DNA from: Clostridium estertheticum | GTDB lineage: Bacteria > Bacillota > Clostridia > Clostridiales > Clostridiaceae | DNA: 64,000 bases | Reading direction: 5' to 3' | Assembly (NCBI RefSeq): GCF_011065935.2 | Contig: NZ_JAAMNH020000001.1 | Span: 2,253,001 to 2,317,000 of the forward strand | In this document: positions 35,825 through 46,155 of the stretch, piece after piece | Numbering within the stretch: the first letter of the stretch is position 1 | Layout of the letters: every line of letters begins with the position of its first letter | The notes under the pieces: model-generated | The model's input: only the letters and a program-made list of their open reading frames with translations | Told to the model about the DNA's origin: nothing | Databases searched by the model: none | Translations under genes and position numbers: made by a program

Positions 35825-37407
35825 ACTTATCAAAGAAGACCTTCGTGTATAGTGCAATTATATCAGGGACTATAGTAACCTTAATGATAGCATATTTTCT
35901 ATTAATGTTGCCTTCATTATATGTGGATCATATGAAAAAGAGTAATTTTAAAACAATAAAATCCATACAAGAAAACTATATAAATGACGGGAATTATAAA
36001 AATATATCCTCAAGTAACCCTGCAGGAACAGCAACCATTAAAATACCGGCTACTGGTAATGCGGTTTTTATCTCAAATAAGTTAATCTCTGTAAAAATAA
36101 ATATTAATGATAAGGAAATACTAAAGGTTATTGAAAAAGTAAGATACTACGCAGCGCACAGGGAGGAAATAAAAAATATAGATAAAAAGGATTTTGATTT
36201 TACAAGTAATACAGTGATTGTTTTTAAAGATAAGTTATTTAAGGATAATTTCCCCCTAACCTTTGAGTTTTTAGAAAATGATTATAAGAATATTTACACG
36301 GAAACATCATCGAAGTTTAATGTAGTAAATGATGATACGGTTATTTTTGAATCCAATGTATCTGATGGAAGTAACTATTACACGAACTATATTGCTATAA
36401 GTATCCACAAGGACGATACTATCCTATCGGTATTTACAGCAATGACTCCTAAAATAGGCGAGATAAGACCAATAATCATTCAAAGTCTACCGATGATTAT
36501 TGCCACTGCTCTTTTATTAATATTGGTATCAACTATTTTATTTTCAAGAAAAATAGTGCTTCCAATAGAAAAGCTGGTAAATCATGCTGTGTTTATGAAA
36601 GAAAATAGCAATATGGAAATTGAATTAATGAAAATAGAAGGTCAGGATGAAATTGCGGTTTTAGGTGATACCCTAAATGAACTATACCTAAAATTAAATG
36701 ATAATTTTAAGGAGCTTGAAAAAAAGAATAACTATCTGGCAGAGCAAAATAAAAGGCAAGAGGTATTTCTAAGAGCTTCTTCCCACCAACTAAAAACCCC
36801 AGTTGCAGCAGCACTACTTCTGGTGGAGGGTATGATAGATGAAATAGGGAAATACAAAGACGTCAAGGCGCATTTGCCAAAGGTTAAGCTTCAATTAAAG
36901 TCTATGAGAAAAATAATAGATGATATTTTGAATCTTAACAATAGCATTGAAGCCATCTATAAGGAAACTATAAATATTAATGAAATAATTGATGAAAGTC
37001 TCACCTACCATGAGGTGCAAGTGAAATTAAAGGGGCTAACGGTTAATGTAGAAAAGGAAATTAACTTCACAAATATAAATACAGATAGGAAGCTTATTTT
37101 TAAAATAATAGATAACCTAATAAATAACGCTATAACCTATACACCAAAAGAAGGGAATATAAAAATTACATTAACGCAGGGTGCATTAACTATTATTAAT
37201 TATGGGGCATTTATAGATAGTGAACTATTACCACACATATTTGATCCCTTTGTTTCAAGTAATAATGAAAATAGGGGACATGGATTGGGGCTTTATATTG
37301 TAGCTTATTATGCAAGCCTATTAAACTATCAAGTAGAGGTTAAAAATATTGATGCTGGGGTAGAAGTTAGCGTGTTTTTTACAAATACTAAGATTTTAAG
37401 AGGATAA
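35821..37407 (+). CDS. Sensor histidine kinase
   Basis: A 528-aa kinase with two membrane helices (about 9-30 and 221-241) flanking a roughly 190-residue extracellular sensor. HAMP and DHp regions follow (R-A-S-S-H-Q-L-K-T-P-V-A, phosphoacceptor His) and an HATPase with N-L-I-N-N-A-I-T-Y-T-P and G-L-G-L-Y-I-V. TTG start overlaps the regulator stop by 4 nt, after GGAGGGAG. Ligand unknown. Confidence 0.92.
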   Translation: MNLSKKTFVYSAIISGTIVTLMIAYFLLMLPSLYVDHMKKSNFKTIKSIQENYINDGNYKNISSSNPAGTATIKIPATGNAVFISNKLISVKININDKEILKVIEKVRYYAAHREEIKNIDKKDFDFTSNTVIVFKDKLFKDNFPLTFEFLENDYKNIYTETSSKFNVVNDDTVIFESNVSDGSNYYTNYIAISIHKDDTILSVFTAMTPKIGEIRPIIIQSLPMIIATALLLILVSTILFSRKIVLPIEKLVNHAVFMKENSNMEIELMKIEGQDEIAVLGDTLNELYLKLNDNFKELEKKNNYLAEQNKRQEVFLRASSHQLKTPVAAALLLVEGMIDEIGKYKDVKAHLPKVKLQLKSMRKIIDDILNLNNSIEAIYKETININEIIDESLTYHEVQVKLKGLTVNVEKEINFTNINTDRKLIFKIIDNLINNAITYTPKEGNIKITLTQGALTIINYGAFIDSELLPHIFDPFVSSNNENRGHGLGLYIVAYYASLLNYQVEVKNIDAGVEVSVFFTNTKILRG

Positions 37408-37534
37408 ATAAGAGGCAGTATTCTTCATATTAATTTATATAATTACCACACCATTCACATACAATCTTCACATGAAATTCATGAGGAGTTGGTATAATTT
37501 AACCATAATAAATCTTTAGATGGGGAGAGTAATT

Positions 37535-38434
37535 ATGGTAACTATACAAAATTTAGAAGTGAAATATGGCAAGCAAATTGCATTATCAATAAAATCACCA
37601 ATAACATTTGAGGCTGGGGATCGCATAGGGATAATTGGCTCCAATGGAGCAGGAAAGTCTACACTAGTTAAATCAATATTAGGACTTACAAATTATAACG
37701 GCACCATTCACACGAGTTTAAAGCCAGAAGAAATGTCTGCACACATGCAGGAAAATAATTATGTGGATACCATGGCGGTTAAATATATAATTGAGGCTAT
37801 TTTGAATACAAAGATAAAAAGCAATAAAGTTTTGCAGGAGCTAATTAGCTTCTTGAATTTTGAGGAATGTCTTAATAAAAAATTTAGTGCATTATCAGGG
37901 GGGCAAAAGCAACGTTTAACAATAATATTAGTTTTAATTCAAGATGCACCTTTGGTATTCTTTGATGAAGTTACATCTGGACTAGACTTTGAAACTCGCC
38001 AACAATTAATGAATAAAATAACTCAGTGGTATGAGAATAAAGGAGCCACCATTTGCATTGTTTCTCATTATTATGAAGAGCTAGAGAACCTGGCGAGTAA
38101 AATACTGATTTTAGACAATGGGAAAGTAGTTGACTTTGGCAGTAAAGAGCAACTCTTTAAGAAATACTGTGGTAAATCAACAATAACCATTGAAAATACT
38201 AAAAGAAACGAAGAATTAACGTGGAGCTTCCCTAAAATAATAGCACCTGACCATTTAATAGCTATCTCTTGTACAAGTGATAATAAGGAATTAGAAATAA
38301 TAAAGGTATTAATAGATGAGGATATAAACTTTAAAAGAAGCAATAGTGATATTGAAATAATGTCTATTAATGCTAAAGCAAGGTACAAGGTCGAACTTGC
38401 GGGAGGGGCTAGTGATGAATACAAAGCTATTTAA
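37535..38434 (+). CDS. ABC-2 type transporter ATPase
   Basis: A 299-aa ATPase with Walker A G-S-N-G-A-G-K-S-T, signature L-S-G-G-Q-K-Q-R and Walker B L-V-F-F-D-E-V-T-S-G-L-D. A C-terminal extension of about 80 residues follows. ATG 37535 has GGGGAGAG upstream. It overlaps the permease gene by 20 nt and follows the TCS, which probably controls it. Confidence 0.9.
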   Translation: MVTIQNLEVKYGKQIALSIKSPITFEAGDRIGIIGSNGAGKSTLVKSILGLTNYNGTIHTSLKPEEMSAHMQENNYVDTMAVKYIIEAILNTKIKSNKVLQELISFLNFEECLNKKFSALSGGQKQRLTIILVLIQDAPLVFFDEVTSGLDFETRQQLMNKITQWYENKGATICIVSHYYEELENLASKILILDNGKVVDFGSKEQLFKKYCGKSTITIENTKRNEELTWSFPKIIAPDHLIAISCTSDNKELEIIKVLIDEDINFKRSNSDIEIMSINAKARYKVELAGGASDEYKAI

Positions 38435-39185
38435 TTTGGGACTCGTAAAATATGAATTTAGAAATTTAATGGGGAATATATTTACAATGATTTTTGGAGT
38501 GTTTTTTCCAATAGGGATTACAATATTCTTTGGAAAAGCAATGGTAGGTAAAGTGCCAGGAGATATGAAAGATATTTTTATAACAGGTATATATATCACT
38601 AATAGCGTAATTATTCCATTAGCATCTATTCTTATAGGGTATTCTGCTGTATTTTCACAGGAGCTGGAAAAAAATATACCATTACGTTTACGTTTGTTTG
38701 GCTATAGTCAGAAAACTGTATTGATTTCTAAAATATGTGCTAATTTGATTTTTATAACCCTATCATTGGTTGTTTACACTGTAGTAGTTTGTTCTGTGTT
38801 AAAAGTGCAGGTGCCATCTTTAAGCTCAGCACTTATTTTAATAGTTTCTTTATATTTATTAGCTACCTTTTTGTTTATATTAGCGCATGGAATATCACTA
38901 TTTTTCAAAAAGTTTGGGCCAACCTTTGCCATAACTATGATGTTATATTTTGCAATAATGGTTTTAAGTGGAATGTTTGGTGTGCAGACAAAAGATCTTC
39001 CTGAATCAATAAAGGCTGTGGCATATGCATTTCCAACCACCTATATTAGTGGAGAATTCATAGATTTTTGGCAAGGTGGTAGCTATAACTTTGTGCCATA
39101 TATTCAGTCCTTTATATTCTTTGCAGCAGTTTCATGTATTATATTATTTATGGCAATACACCATGATAGCAGAAGAATAAATTAG
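38415..39185 (+). CDS. ABC-2 type permease
   Basis: A 256-aa membrane protein with six helices, the ABC-2 permease layout, including the conserved late loop F-P-T-T-Y-I-S-G-E-F. ATG 38415 is 6 nt after GGGAGGGG within the ATPase gene; a longer frame upstream lacks an SD. It forms an export pump with the preceding ATPase. Confidence 0.88.
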   Translation: MNTKLFNLGLVKYEFRNLMGNIFTMIFGVFFPIGITIFFGKAMVGKVPGDMKDIFITGIYITNSVIIPLASILIGYSAVFSQELEKNIPLRLRLFGYSQKTVLISKICANLIFITLSLVVYTVVVCSVLKVQVPSLSSALILIVSLYLLATFLFILAHGISLFFKKFGPTFAITMMLYFAIMVLSGMFGVQTKDLPESIKAVAYAFPTTYISGEFIDFWQGGSYNFVPYIQSFIFFAAVSCIILFMAIHHDSRRIN

Positions 39186-39218
39186 CACAGGCATTTAGTG
39201 TTTATCCATTATATTTTT

Positions 39219-39242
39219 TGCCTCGTGCCACGTGGTTGAACC
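39219..39242. repeat. Palindromic repeat, degenerate copy 3
   Basis: TGCCTCGTGCCACGTGGTTG keeps the CCACGTGG centre, but the outer arms have lost complementarity. It lies directly after the ABC permease gene. Confidence 0.6.
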
Positions 39243-39257
39243 CTAAAGGATCATTAT

Positions 39258-39297
39258 AAAAGCTATTAAAATGTAAAAACATTTTGATAGCTTTTTT
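39258..39297 (+). terminator. Repeat-family terminator (AAAGCTATTAAAATGT type)
   Basis: AAAGCTATTAAAATGT pairs with ACATTTTGATAGCTTT (one G-U), followed by six T. Sister copies are at 39834 and 57503, with partial copies elsewhere. Confidence 0.8.
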
Positions 39298-39413
39298 CAT
39301 TTAAAAAATTTTACAAGGCGAGGTTTATTCTTGAAAGCTTTGAGAAGGAGGGCTTCTGTTTTGATATGAGACTTATGGGCATACCTTCGAAAATATCTTA
39401 AGAACGACAATGA

Positions 39414-39794
39414 AGTTTATTTCAAAAATATAATAATTTAATTGTCTCTTGCAATGAAAAGAATAGTTGTGGCAGCGTAAAACAAAATAAATATTCTGAG
39501 GAATTTATTAATCCAGTAATTGAAAATCCAAAAGATTTTCTTACCTATAACCTAGCCAGTGGAGAAATTATTCCAATACATAAAGATATAGAGGATATAA
39601 GAAACAAGAGAGCATCATGCACTATTGAACTTCTAAATCTTAATAATTATGTTCTAAAAGATGCAAGGAAGAACTTGATACAGATTTTAGAGGTGTACAG
39701 AGAGAATTTTGAAGAAATTACAACTTATCTACAATACTTTTTAGATGATGGTCATAACTTTCCAAGTTTAATAAGGTTCTACATGGAAGGATAA
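39414..39794 (+). pseudogene. Remnant of a PtuB-like HNH nuclease (TIGR02646 type)
   Basis: A 126-codon frame with no start reads Y-N-N-L-I-V-S-C-N-E-K-N-S-C-G, then I-N-P-V-I-E-N-P-K-D-F-L-T-Y, G-E-I-I-P and T-I-E-L-L-N-L-N. These are landmarks of the HNH proteins of retron and Septu (PtuB) defence systems. The N-terminal part, including the first zinc ligands and probably the catalytic His, is missing. No PtuA-like ATPase is adjacent. Confidence 0.6.
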
Positions 39795-39833
39795 GGTTAA
39801 AGAGGAATTTATAAAAAAATTAGAAGATGTTCA

Positions 39834-39876
39834 TAAAAGCTATTAAAATGTAAAAACATTTTGATGGCTTTTTATT
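39834..39876 (+). terminator. Repeat-family terminator, second copy
   Basis: It is the same hairpin as at 39258 with one base changed (GATGGCTTT). It is followed by a shared AT-rich tail AAATTTTTACAAGGCAAATT. The rest of 39877-40025 shows no gene. Confidence 0.8.
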
Positions 39877-40025
39877 TAAAAATTTTTACAAGGCAAATTT
39901 TTATCTTTGGCGCCCTATTCATTATTTTTATTGCTACTTTTATTTCTTTGATGGTTGTAAATTATTGAGGTATAATAATATTAATTATGATGAACTCGTA
40001 AATAAAATTAACGGAGGAACAAATT

Positions 40026-43000
40026 GTGAGAATAGCGGAAACGCAGATAAGAGAATGGGCAGATGATATTACTTTTAAAAGAGCAATGCAATATTATGAG
40101 GGCGGTTATGTTGAACCGCTAGAAATAAAAGAAAGTACAATGCAAGGCAAAAAAGATATTAAACAATTGAGTATTTCCACCAATGTAATTTCCTTCAACG
40201 GGTTTAATAGCAACTCCGTTCATATTAACTGGGATAATAAGTCCAATCAGGTACAGATAAGGTGCAATTGCGAGGAATATCAAGAAGCAGTAGATAATGG
40301 AGGTCAGGTTCTTTGTAAACATATAGCAGCGGTGCTTTTAAAATATAGTAAAGATTATCAAGATGATTTAAGTGCAGCTTCAAAAAAATCTGATATTGAC
40401 TTATTACTTGAAGAGCTTAAAGAAGTTGCGCAGATTAGTGATGATTATAAAAGAGAACTTAATTTAGAGATTAAGTTTTTTGATGATTCATTATCTCCAA
40501 AGCCTTATGTCGAACTTAAACTAGGACTTGAAAAGAATTATGTTATAAAAAATATGAGAAATTTTCTAAGTTCATTAATGGAAGAGGAAGTTGTTGAGTT
40601 TGGAAAGGGTTTTACATATGATCCAAATTTACATAAATTTAATGCAGTTGACGCGCAAATAATGGAAATGTTCATGGAAATAAGAGATATAGAGGGAGAC
40701 CGTACTAGTTCCTATGACTATTATAACTCATATAATAATTCAATGTTTACAGGGAAAAAGCTTTTCTTAACAGATAAGGTATTATATAAATTCTTTAGAT
40801 TAGCAAAAGAAAGAACAATTGATGCGGTGGTTAATAATAAGGAATACAGGGCTACCGATATAATAGAAGGTACCATGCCTCTAAAGTTTAAAATGGGTAT
40901 GAAAAATGAAGCTATAGAACTAGAGCAATTAGGTGATCTACCAAAACCCTTAGATAAGTCTTATAAAGTATTTTGGTATAAGGACAACGTATACCTTCCT
41001 CCAAGGGATCAGTGCTCTAAGTATGTTCCTATCTACAAATTAATTTTAAGCAAAAAAGGCCAAAAGGTAGTTTTCAGTAAGAAGGAAGGGGAAAAGATAG
41101 CCTCTTATCTTTTACCTAAGCTTAAAAGCGTGGCAGAGGAGGTTGCTTTTGACAAAAATATTAATGAGAATTTTTACGAAGCACCACTTGTTATTAAGGT
41201 TTACCTAGATAAAAAAGATGAGATTATAACGGCTTCAATAAAGTTTAACTATGGCGAAATAGATATAAGTCCACTAGAAAAAAAGGAGAGTCAAAAGACT
41301 GAAAAAATACTGATTCGAGATATCAAAAAAGAAGAAAACTGCCAGCGCATACTGAAAAGTTTTGGGTTTGAAGAAGAGCAGAGCTTTTATGTGATGAAAA
41401 ATGAAAAGAATATGGTGAGCTTTCTTACGGATGGAATGAATAAGCTGCAGGAATTTTCCGAAGTATATTATTCAGAAAGCTTTAAAAATATTAAGGTTTA
41501 TGGAAAGTCAAACTTAAAAGGTGGAATAAAGCTCAATGAGGATAATTTATTAGAATTTTCTTTTGAACTTGAAGGGGTGAGTAGAGAGGAACTTAAAGAT
41601 ATCTTCAGTGCTTTGAGAGAGAAGAAAAAATATCACAGACTTAAAGAAGGGGGCTTTGTATCTCTTGAAGATAAGGCTATAGAAGACCTTGGTGAGATGA
41701 TTGACTTCTTAGGCATAAAAGATAAGGATTTAAGCAAAGAAAAGATACTAATTTCCAAATATAATGCCCTATATCTTGATCAAAAGATAAGGGATAAAGA
41801 AATGGATTATTTAAAGAGGAGTAAGAATTTTAGAGAACTTACCAATAATGTACGTGATGTAAAAGATATGGATTATGTAGTTCCAGAATCACTGGATAGC
41901 ATTATGCGTAACTATCAGAAAATAGGTTTTAAATGGTTTAAAACCTTAGCTGAGTACGGATTTGGCGGTATACTTGCAGACGAAATGGGACTTGGTAAAA
42001 CACTAGAGGCTATAGCCTTTCTACTTTCAGAAAAAGGGGGTAAGCCCTCAGTAGTTATAGCCCCTACTTCACTGGTATATAATTGGCAGAGTGAGATAGA
42101 AAAATTTGCCCCGGAACTTAATGCAGTGGTAATATCCGGTTCTAAGAAACAACGAGAAGAACTGATGAATGAGATAAAAAATTGTGATGTGGTGATTACT
42201 TCCTATCCCCTTATAAGGCGAGATATAGAAGAATATAAGGAGATCAGTTTTAATTACTGCATTTTAGATGAAGCACAACAAATAAAAAATCCCCTTTCTA
42301 TAAATGCTACTTCTGTAAAAGAGATTAAGGCAAAGGGGTATTTTGCACTTACGGGTACACCAATTGAAAACTCTTTAACGGAACTTTGGTCCATTTTTGA
42401 TTTTATTATGCCAGGTTATTTGCTTACCCATGCTAAATTTACAAAATTATATGAATCGCCAATTATAAAAAATAACGATAAAACTGCATTAATGGAATTA
42501 AACAGGCACATAAAGCCCTTTATTTTAAGAAGATTTAAAAAAGATGTTATTAAAGAATTGCCTCCTAAAATAGAACATAAGCTGGTGGTGGATATGACAG
42601 AGCAGCAAAAAAAGCTTTATGCTTCATATCTTGATAAAGCTAAGAATGACATTGATGAAGAAATAAGAGAGAATGGTTTTAGTAAGAGTAAGATAAAAAT
42701 ACTCTCTATTTTAACAAGACTCAGACAAATATGCTGTGATCCATCTGTATTCATAGAAGATTATGTAGGTGATAATGGCAAAATGGAAGCCTTAGATGAG
42801 ATTTTAGAAGATAGCGTAGGGCAAGGGCATAGGATACTATTATTTTCACAATTTACTTCTGTGCTTAAAAATATAAGAACTAGATTTGATAAAAAGAATA
42901 TAAAATATATGTATTTGGATGGAAACACTAAAAGTGAACATAGAATGGAACTGGTTAAGGAATTTAATGAGGGGGATGCAGATGTATTCTTAATCTCTTT

Positions 43001-43292
43001 AAAAGCTGGAGGAACGGGACTTAATTTAACCGGAGCAGACATTGTAATACACTTTGACCCATGGTGGAACCCAGCTGTGCAAGATCAAGCCACGGATAGA
43101 GCACACAGAATTGGGCAGCACAAAACCGTAGAAGTGATAAAGCTTCTTGCAAAAGGTACCATTGAAGAAAAAATATATAATCTACAGCAAAAGAAGAGAG
43201 AAATGATTAAAAATGTAATGGACGAGAATACCAATGAGGAAAACATCATAACACAAATGACACAAGAGGATTTGGAGAGTTTGTTTGTATAG
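40026..43292 (+). CDS. SNF2-family helicase with SWIM zinc finger
   Basis: A 1088-aa protein. The N-terminus carries a SWIM motif (C-N-C-E-E-Y ... C-K-H-I, about 78-100), then a bacterial SNF2-associated region. The SNF2 ATPase has D-E-M-G-L-G-K-T and L-D-E-A-Q-Q, and the helicase-C part has S-L-K-A-G-G-T-G-L-N-L-T and D-R-A-H-R-I-G-Q. It remodels protein-DNA or RNA polymerase complexes. Start GTG, 8 nt after GGAGG. Monocistronic. Confidence 0.93.
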   Translation: MRIAETQIREWADDITFKRAMQYYEGGYVEPLEIKESTMQGKKDIKQLSISTNVISFNGFNSNSVHINWDNKSNQVQIRCNCEEYQEAVDNGGQVLCKHIAAVLLKYSKDYQDDLSAASKKSDIDLLLEELKEVAQISDDYKRELNLEIKFFDDSLSPKPYVELKLGLEKNYVIKNMRNFLSSLMEEEVVEFGKGFTYDPNLHKFNAVDAQIMEMFMEIRDIEGDRTSSYDYYNSYNNSMFTGKKLFLTDKVLYKFFRLAKERTIDAVVNNKEYRATDIIEGTMPLKFKMGMKNEAIELEQLGDLPKPLDKSYKVFWYKDNVYLPPRDQCSKYVPIYKLILSKKGQKVVFSKKEGEKIASYLLPKLKSVAEEVAFDKNINENFYEAPLVIKVYLDKKDEIITASIKFNYGEIDISPLEKKESQKTEKILIRDIKKEENCQRILKSFGFEEEQSFYVMKNEKNMVSFLTDGMNKLQEFSEVYYSESFKNIKVYGKSNLKGGIKLNEDNLLEFSFELEGVSREELKDIFSALREKKKYHRLKEGGFVSLEDKAIEDLGEMIDFLGIKDKDLSKEKILISKYNALYLDQKIRDKEMDYLKRSKNFRELTNNVRDVKDMDYVVPESLDSIMRNYQKIGFKWFKTLAEYGFGGILADEMGLGKTLEAIAFLLSEKGGKPSVVIAPTSLVYNWQSEIEKFAPELNAVVISGSKKQREELMNEIKNCDVVITSYPLIRRDIEEYKEISFNYCILDEAQQIKNPLSINATSVKEIKAKGYFALTGTPIENSLTELWSIFDFIMPGYLLTHAKFTKLYESPIIKNNDKTALMELNRHIKPFILRRFKKDVIKELPPKIEHKLVVDMTEQQKKLYASYLDKAKNDIDEEIRENGFSKSKIKILSILTRLRQICCDPSVFIEDYVGDNGKMEALDEILEDSVGQGHRILLFSQFTSVLKNIRTRFDKKNIKYMYLDGNTKSEHRMELVKEFNEGDADVFLISLKAGGTGLNLTGADIVIHFDPWWNPAVQDQATDRAHRIGQHKTVEVIKLLAKGTIEEKIYNLQQKKREMIKNVMDENTNEENIITQMTQEDLESLFV

Positions 43293-43401
43293 TGCTGAGG
43301 AGTATTTTGATAGCTTTTTATTTAAAATCTTCCACTAGCAAAAGGCAGCACCAATGAGAACTTTTTAGGTTTACTAATATGAATTTGAAAGGATGATAAT
43401 T

Positions 43402-44193
43402 ATGATATTTTATTTTTCAGGAACGGGAAACTCTCTTTATGTAGCTAAAAGTATAGCTCAGAATAATAGTGAAAAATTAGTTTCAATATCCGCTACCTTA
43501 AACAGAGGTAATGAGTATTATGAATACCTCTTGAAAGCAGATGAAATAATCGGCTTTGTATTTCCGGTATATGCATGGGGGCCTCCCAAAATGGTGGTTG
43601 AATTTATTGAAAAACTTAAGATTAGTAATTACCACAGTAACTACATCTTCTCTGTTGTAACTTGTGGAGATAATATCGGGAATACCATGAAAGTTATGGG
43701 TGATTGCTTGAAGAAAAAGGGTATAAGTTTTAACAGTGGATTTTCTATAAAAATGCCAAATAACTATATAATAATGGGTAATGTAGACACCAAAGAGATA
43801 GAAAAAGAAAAACTATCCAGGGCAGATGAAACCCTAAAAGATATCAATATTACTATTAAGCAAAGAACAACAAATATATTTAAGTTGGAAAAAGGCATTC
43901 TTCCCTGGTTATTAACCGGGGTTATAAACCCTTTGTTTAATAAAAATGCCGTTAATACTACAAAGTTTTATGCTAATGATAATTGTACTGGCTGTGGTAT
44001 TTGTGAAAAAGTTTGTAACTGTAATAATATTAAAGTGAGTGAGAAGGTACAGTGGGGTAAAAAATGTACCCAGTGCTTGGCGTGTATCCATTATTGTCCC
44101 GTAAAAGCAATTCAATATGGAAGTGGCACTGAAAAAAAGGGGAGATACACCAATCCAAATATAAGTATTGATGAGATTTCTAAAGAAAGATAA
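43402..44193 (+). CDS. EFR1-type flavodoxin-ferredoxin protein
   Basis: A 263-aa protein with an FMN-binding flavodoxin-like N-terminus (F-S-G-T-G-N-S-L-Y) and two 4Fe-4S clusters near the end (C-T-G-C-G-I-C-E-K-V-C, C-T-Q-C-L-A-C-I-H-Y-C-P). This is the EFR1 layout, a cytoplasmic electron carrier. ATG 43402 sits after AAAGGATG; ATG 43393 overlaps the SD. Confidence 0.88.
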   Translation: MIFYFSGTGNSLYVAKSIAQNNSEKLVSISATLNRGNEYYEYLLKADEIIGFVFPVYAWGPPKMVVEFIEKLKISNYHSNYIFSVVTCGDNIGNTMKVMGDCLKKKGISFNSGFSIKMPNNYIIMGNVDTKEIEKEKLSRADETLKDINITIKQRTTNIFKLEKGILPWLLTGVINPLFNKNAVNTTKFYANDNCTGCGICEKVCNCNNIKVSEKVQWGKKCTQCLACIHYCPVKAIQYGSGTEKKGRYTNPNISIDEISKER

Positions 44194-44254
44194 AGATCGC
44201 AGTGACAATAAGCTTTGTTTTAGACTATGCGAATCTTAGAAATGGGGAGAAAAT

Positions 44255-44419
44255 ATGGAAAGTGAAAACAATAGAATATATGATATTTTTTTAAATTGTT
44301 CTTATAGTCAATTAAAGACTTTATTTAAGAAGGCAAAGAGCAAAGAAGAGCAGGATTTTTATATTATGTTATCTAATATGGTTCTACAAAGAGAACAAGA
44401 AAAGGTATTAGGTAGATAA
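44255..44419 (+). CDS. 54-aa hypothetical helical protein
   Basis: ATG is 6 nt after GGGGAG. The 54-aa product is charged and helical (L-K-T-L-F-K-K-A-K-S-K-E-E-Q). No family recognised; the good RBS and position 61 nt after the EFR1 gene suggest it is real. Confidence 0.5.
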   Translation: MESENNRIYDIFLNCSYSQLKTLFKKAKSKEEQDFYIMLSNMVLQREQEKVLGR

Positions 44420-44511
44420 TTATGCCAACGTACACTATATTTGCAAGCGTTATGGATTATTTTGATGGGTGTAAGTAATTGAGGTATAATGATATAAGGT
44501 AAAACGAGTTA

Positions 44512-44559
44512 TGTTCTTGCGGTAGTGGTAAAATATACAAAAAATGCTGTAGGAAGTGA
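44512..44559 (+). pseudogene. SEC-C motif remnant
   Basis: The short frame C-S-C-G-S-G-K-I-Y-K-K-C-C-R-K is the signature of the SEC-C zinc motif that ends many SecA and other proteins. A stop lies just upstream, so only the 3' tip of a former gene remains. Confidence 0.6.
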
Positions 44560-44703
44560 AAAAAGCAAATGAAAATCACAAATATAGAGATTTTATTAAA
44601 TATAAAGGATTGAAATGACAATAATAAAGAATAGTTTTGAAAAAAGTCTTTTAAGTAGAATTACTAAAGAAATATATATAAAAATTATAAAAAGGTAGTG
44701 AAT

Positions 44704-44934
44704 ATGGTGAATGGATTAATTATACAAATAAGTGTTGTTTTTGTAGCATTAATTGTATATAAAACAGCTAAGACTAAGAAAACAAAATATCTCTTGACTG
44801 CCTCAATTAGTATTTTATATGGAGTAATGCTATTTTTTATTGGTATAAGTATATCAACTGTTTTATTTTATGTGCTTGCTACAATACCGATTATTGTTTT
44901 TGTAGTTAACGTAGCAAAGCAGAAATATAGATAG
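44704..44934 (+). CDS. Small membrane protein
   Basis: A 76-aa protein with three short hydrophobic segments and basic loops (K-T-A-K-T-K-K-T-K-Y). ATG 44704 is 8 nt after AAGG; GTG 44698 is too close. No family recognised. Confidence 0.5.
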   Translation: MVNGLIIQISVVFVALIVYKTAKTKKTKYLLTASISILYGVMLFFIGISISTVLFYVLATIPIIVFVVNVAKQKYR

Positions 44935-44971
44935 AAGGGTATAATTTAAGTAAACAATTGTAGATTACTGG

Positions 44972-45009
44972 TCTGATACTCTCACGCCTTAAGGCATGGG
45001 AGTATCAGA
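44972..45009. mobile_element. IS200/IS605-like subterminal hairpin
   Basis: TCTGATACTC and GAGTATCAGA form a perfect 10-bp stem, with inner complementary CACGCCTTAAGGCATG. Such CACGCCTTAAGGCATG-type hairpins are common at IS200/IS605 ends. No transposase is present; 45010-45351 shows no gene. Confidence 0.4.
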
Positions 45010-45351
45010 AGTATGAAAATTCTCTAAATCTTAAATTTTATAACTTAGTTTATAATGATTTCGGATTTATATGACTAATGCGTAAAACCTCTATCCATTT
45101 AGGAGGGGGGCACCAAATATTACTAGTGACTTTTTTGATGGTACAATCTTTCGGTAATTTATCGTCCCTTAAGCCTTTAATTCAGCAAAACTAAAGTTCT
45201 AGAATTAAATTGCATTTTAAATAATGAAATATAAAAATTTTCCTAAGCGAAGATGCATATAATTATAGTTTTGTTATTTTTTATATCAAAAGGCAAATTT
45301 TCACCTTTCGTGAATGATACCATATAAATATAATCACAAAAAATAAAAACT

Positions 45352-45376
45352 TGCCACTTGCCACGTGGGTGGCACC
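45352..45376. repeat. Palindromic repeat, copy 4
   Basis: An exact copy of the core, preceded by AAAAATAAAAAC, which again reads K-N-K-N-L-P-L-A-T-W-V-A-P. The upstream 45291-45335 segment matches the tail of the terminator-repeat family (56840, 57560). Confidence 0.85.
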
Positions 45377-45404
45377 AGTATATCTTGAAAGTTATTTTTA
45401 AAAA

Positions 45405-45440
45405 TAAAATAACCAAGGATTCACCCTGGTTATTTAACGG
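45405..45440 (-). terminator. Terminator of the minus-strand coiled-coil gene
   Basis: Read on the minus strand, AAATAACCAGG and CCTTGGTTATTT pair and are followed by TATTTTT. The stem overlaps the gene's last codons. Confidence 0.7.
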
Positions 45441-45669
45441 ATTTCAATTTTGCTATGTCATTCCAATTACTACTTGTTATAATTTCAACGTTGCTTATAT
45501 CTTTCCTAATTGCCTCAACATTGCCCTTGATATGAGAAATATCATTGGTCATATTGTCGTGTTCTGCCTTATTTATCTCTGCTGAGTGCTCAAGAGCTTT
45601 AACTATTTGATATGTTTCATTTTGCCTAATTTCTAACCTCTTTAATATTTCTAATATTTCTTTATCCAT
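45430..45669 (-). CDS. Small coiled-coil protein
   Basis: A 79-aa highly charged helical protein (begins M-D-K-E-I-L-E-I-L-K-R-L) with heptad spacing throughout. SD GGCGGTG is 7 nt from the ATG. Similar short coiled-coil proteins of unknown role are common in clostridia. The region 45670-46155 upstream of it contains no gene I can support. Confidence 0.6.
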   Translation of the reverse strand: MDKEILEILKRLEIRQNETYQIVKALEHSAEINKAEHDNMTNDISHIKGNVEAIRKDISNVEIITSSNWNDIAKLKSVK

Positions 45670-46155
45670 TTATTTCACCGCCTGTTATTAGTATAATATT
45701 ATATATCAGAAGTATAACTCATTATATTTATATATATATATTTTATTTTTTCAATTATTTTATCACTCCTCAAGTATATCAAATTTTTGACTGAAATCAT
45801 ATGATATAATAATATTATTTCCAATATAAGAACATATATTCGCATATCCAATAGATATTGTGAATTGGGATTTAATTTTCCTAAGTTTAAATGATTGTAG
45901 ATACATTTGTGGAAATTATAAATATTAGTGCTGTATTAATATCTTAAAGGTATTTTGGCCAATATGTCTAATATAGAAATTCAATGGTATTTTGAAAAAA
46001 TATAAAAAAATATCGATTTGAAATTTTGTGTTATGAACCCAAATCATGCGGATTTGATAAAATGGGTAAATCACATTACATTTCTTATAAGAATCGGGAG
46101 CCCGCAATTGATGATGGAAATCTAGATGGGATTTATACTGAAGGTAGAGAGGAAG

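Noticed and set aside
45358..45585. Plus-strand 75-codon ORF from repeat copy 4
   Set aside because: It is antisense to the coiled-coil gene at 45430-45669, and its start lies inside the palindromic repeat without an SD.
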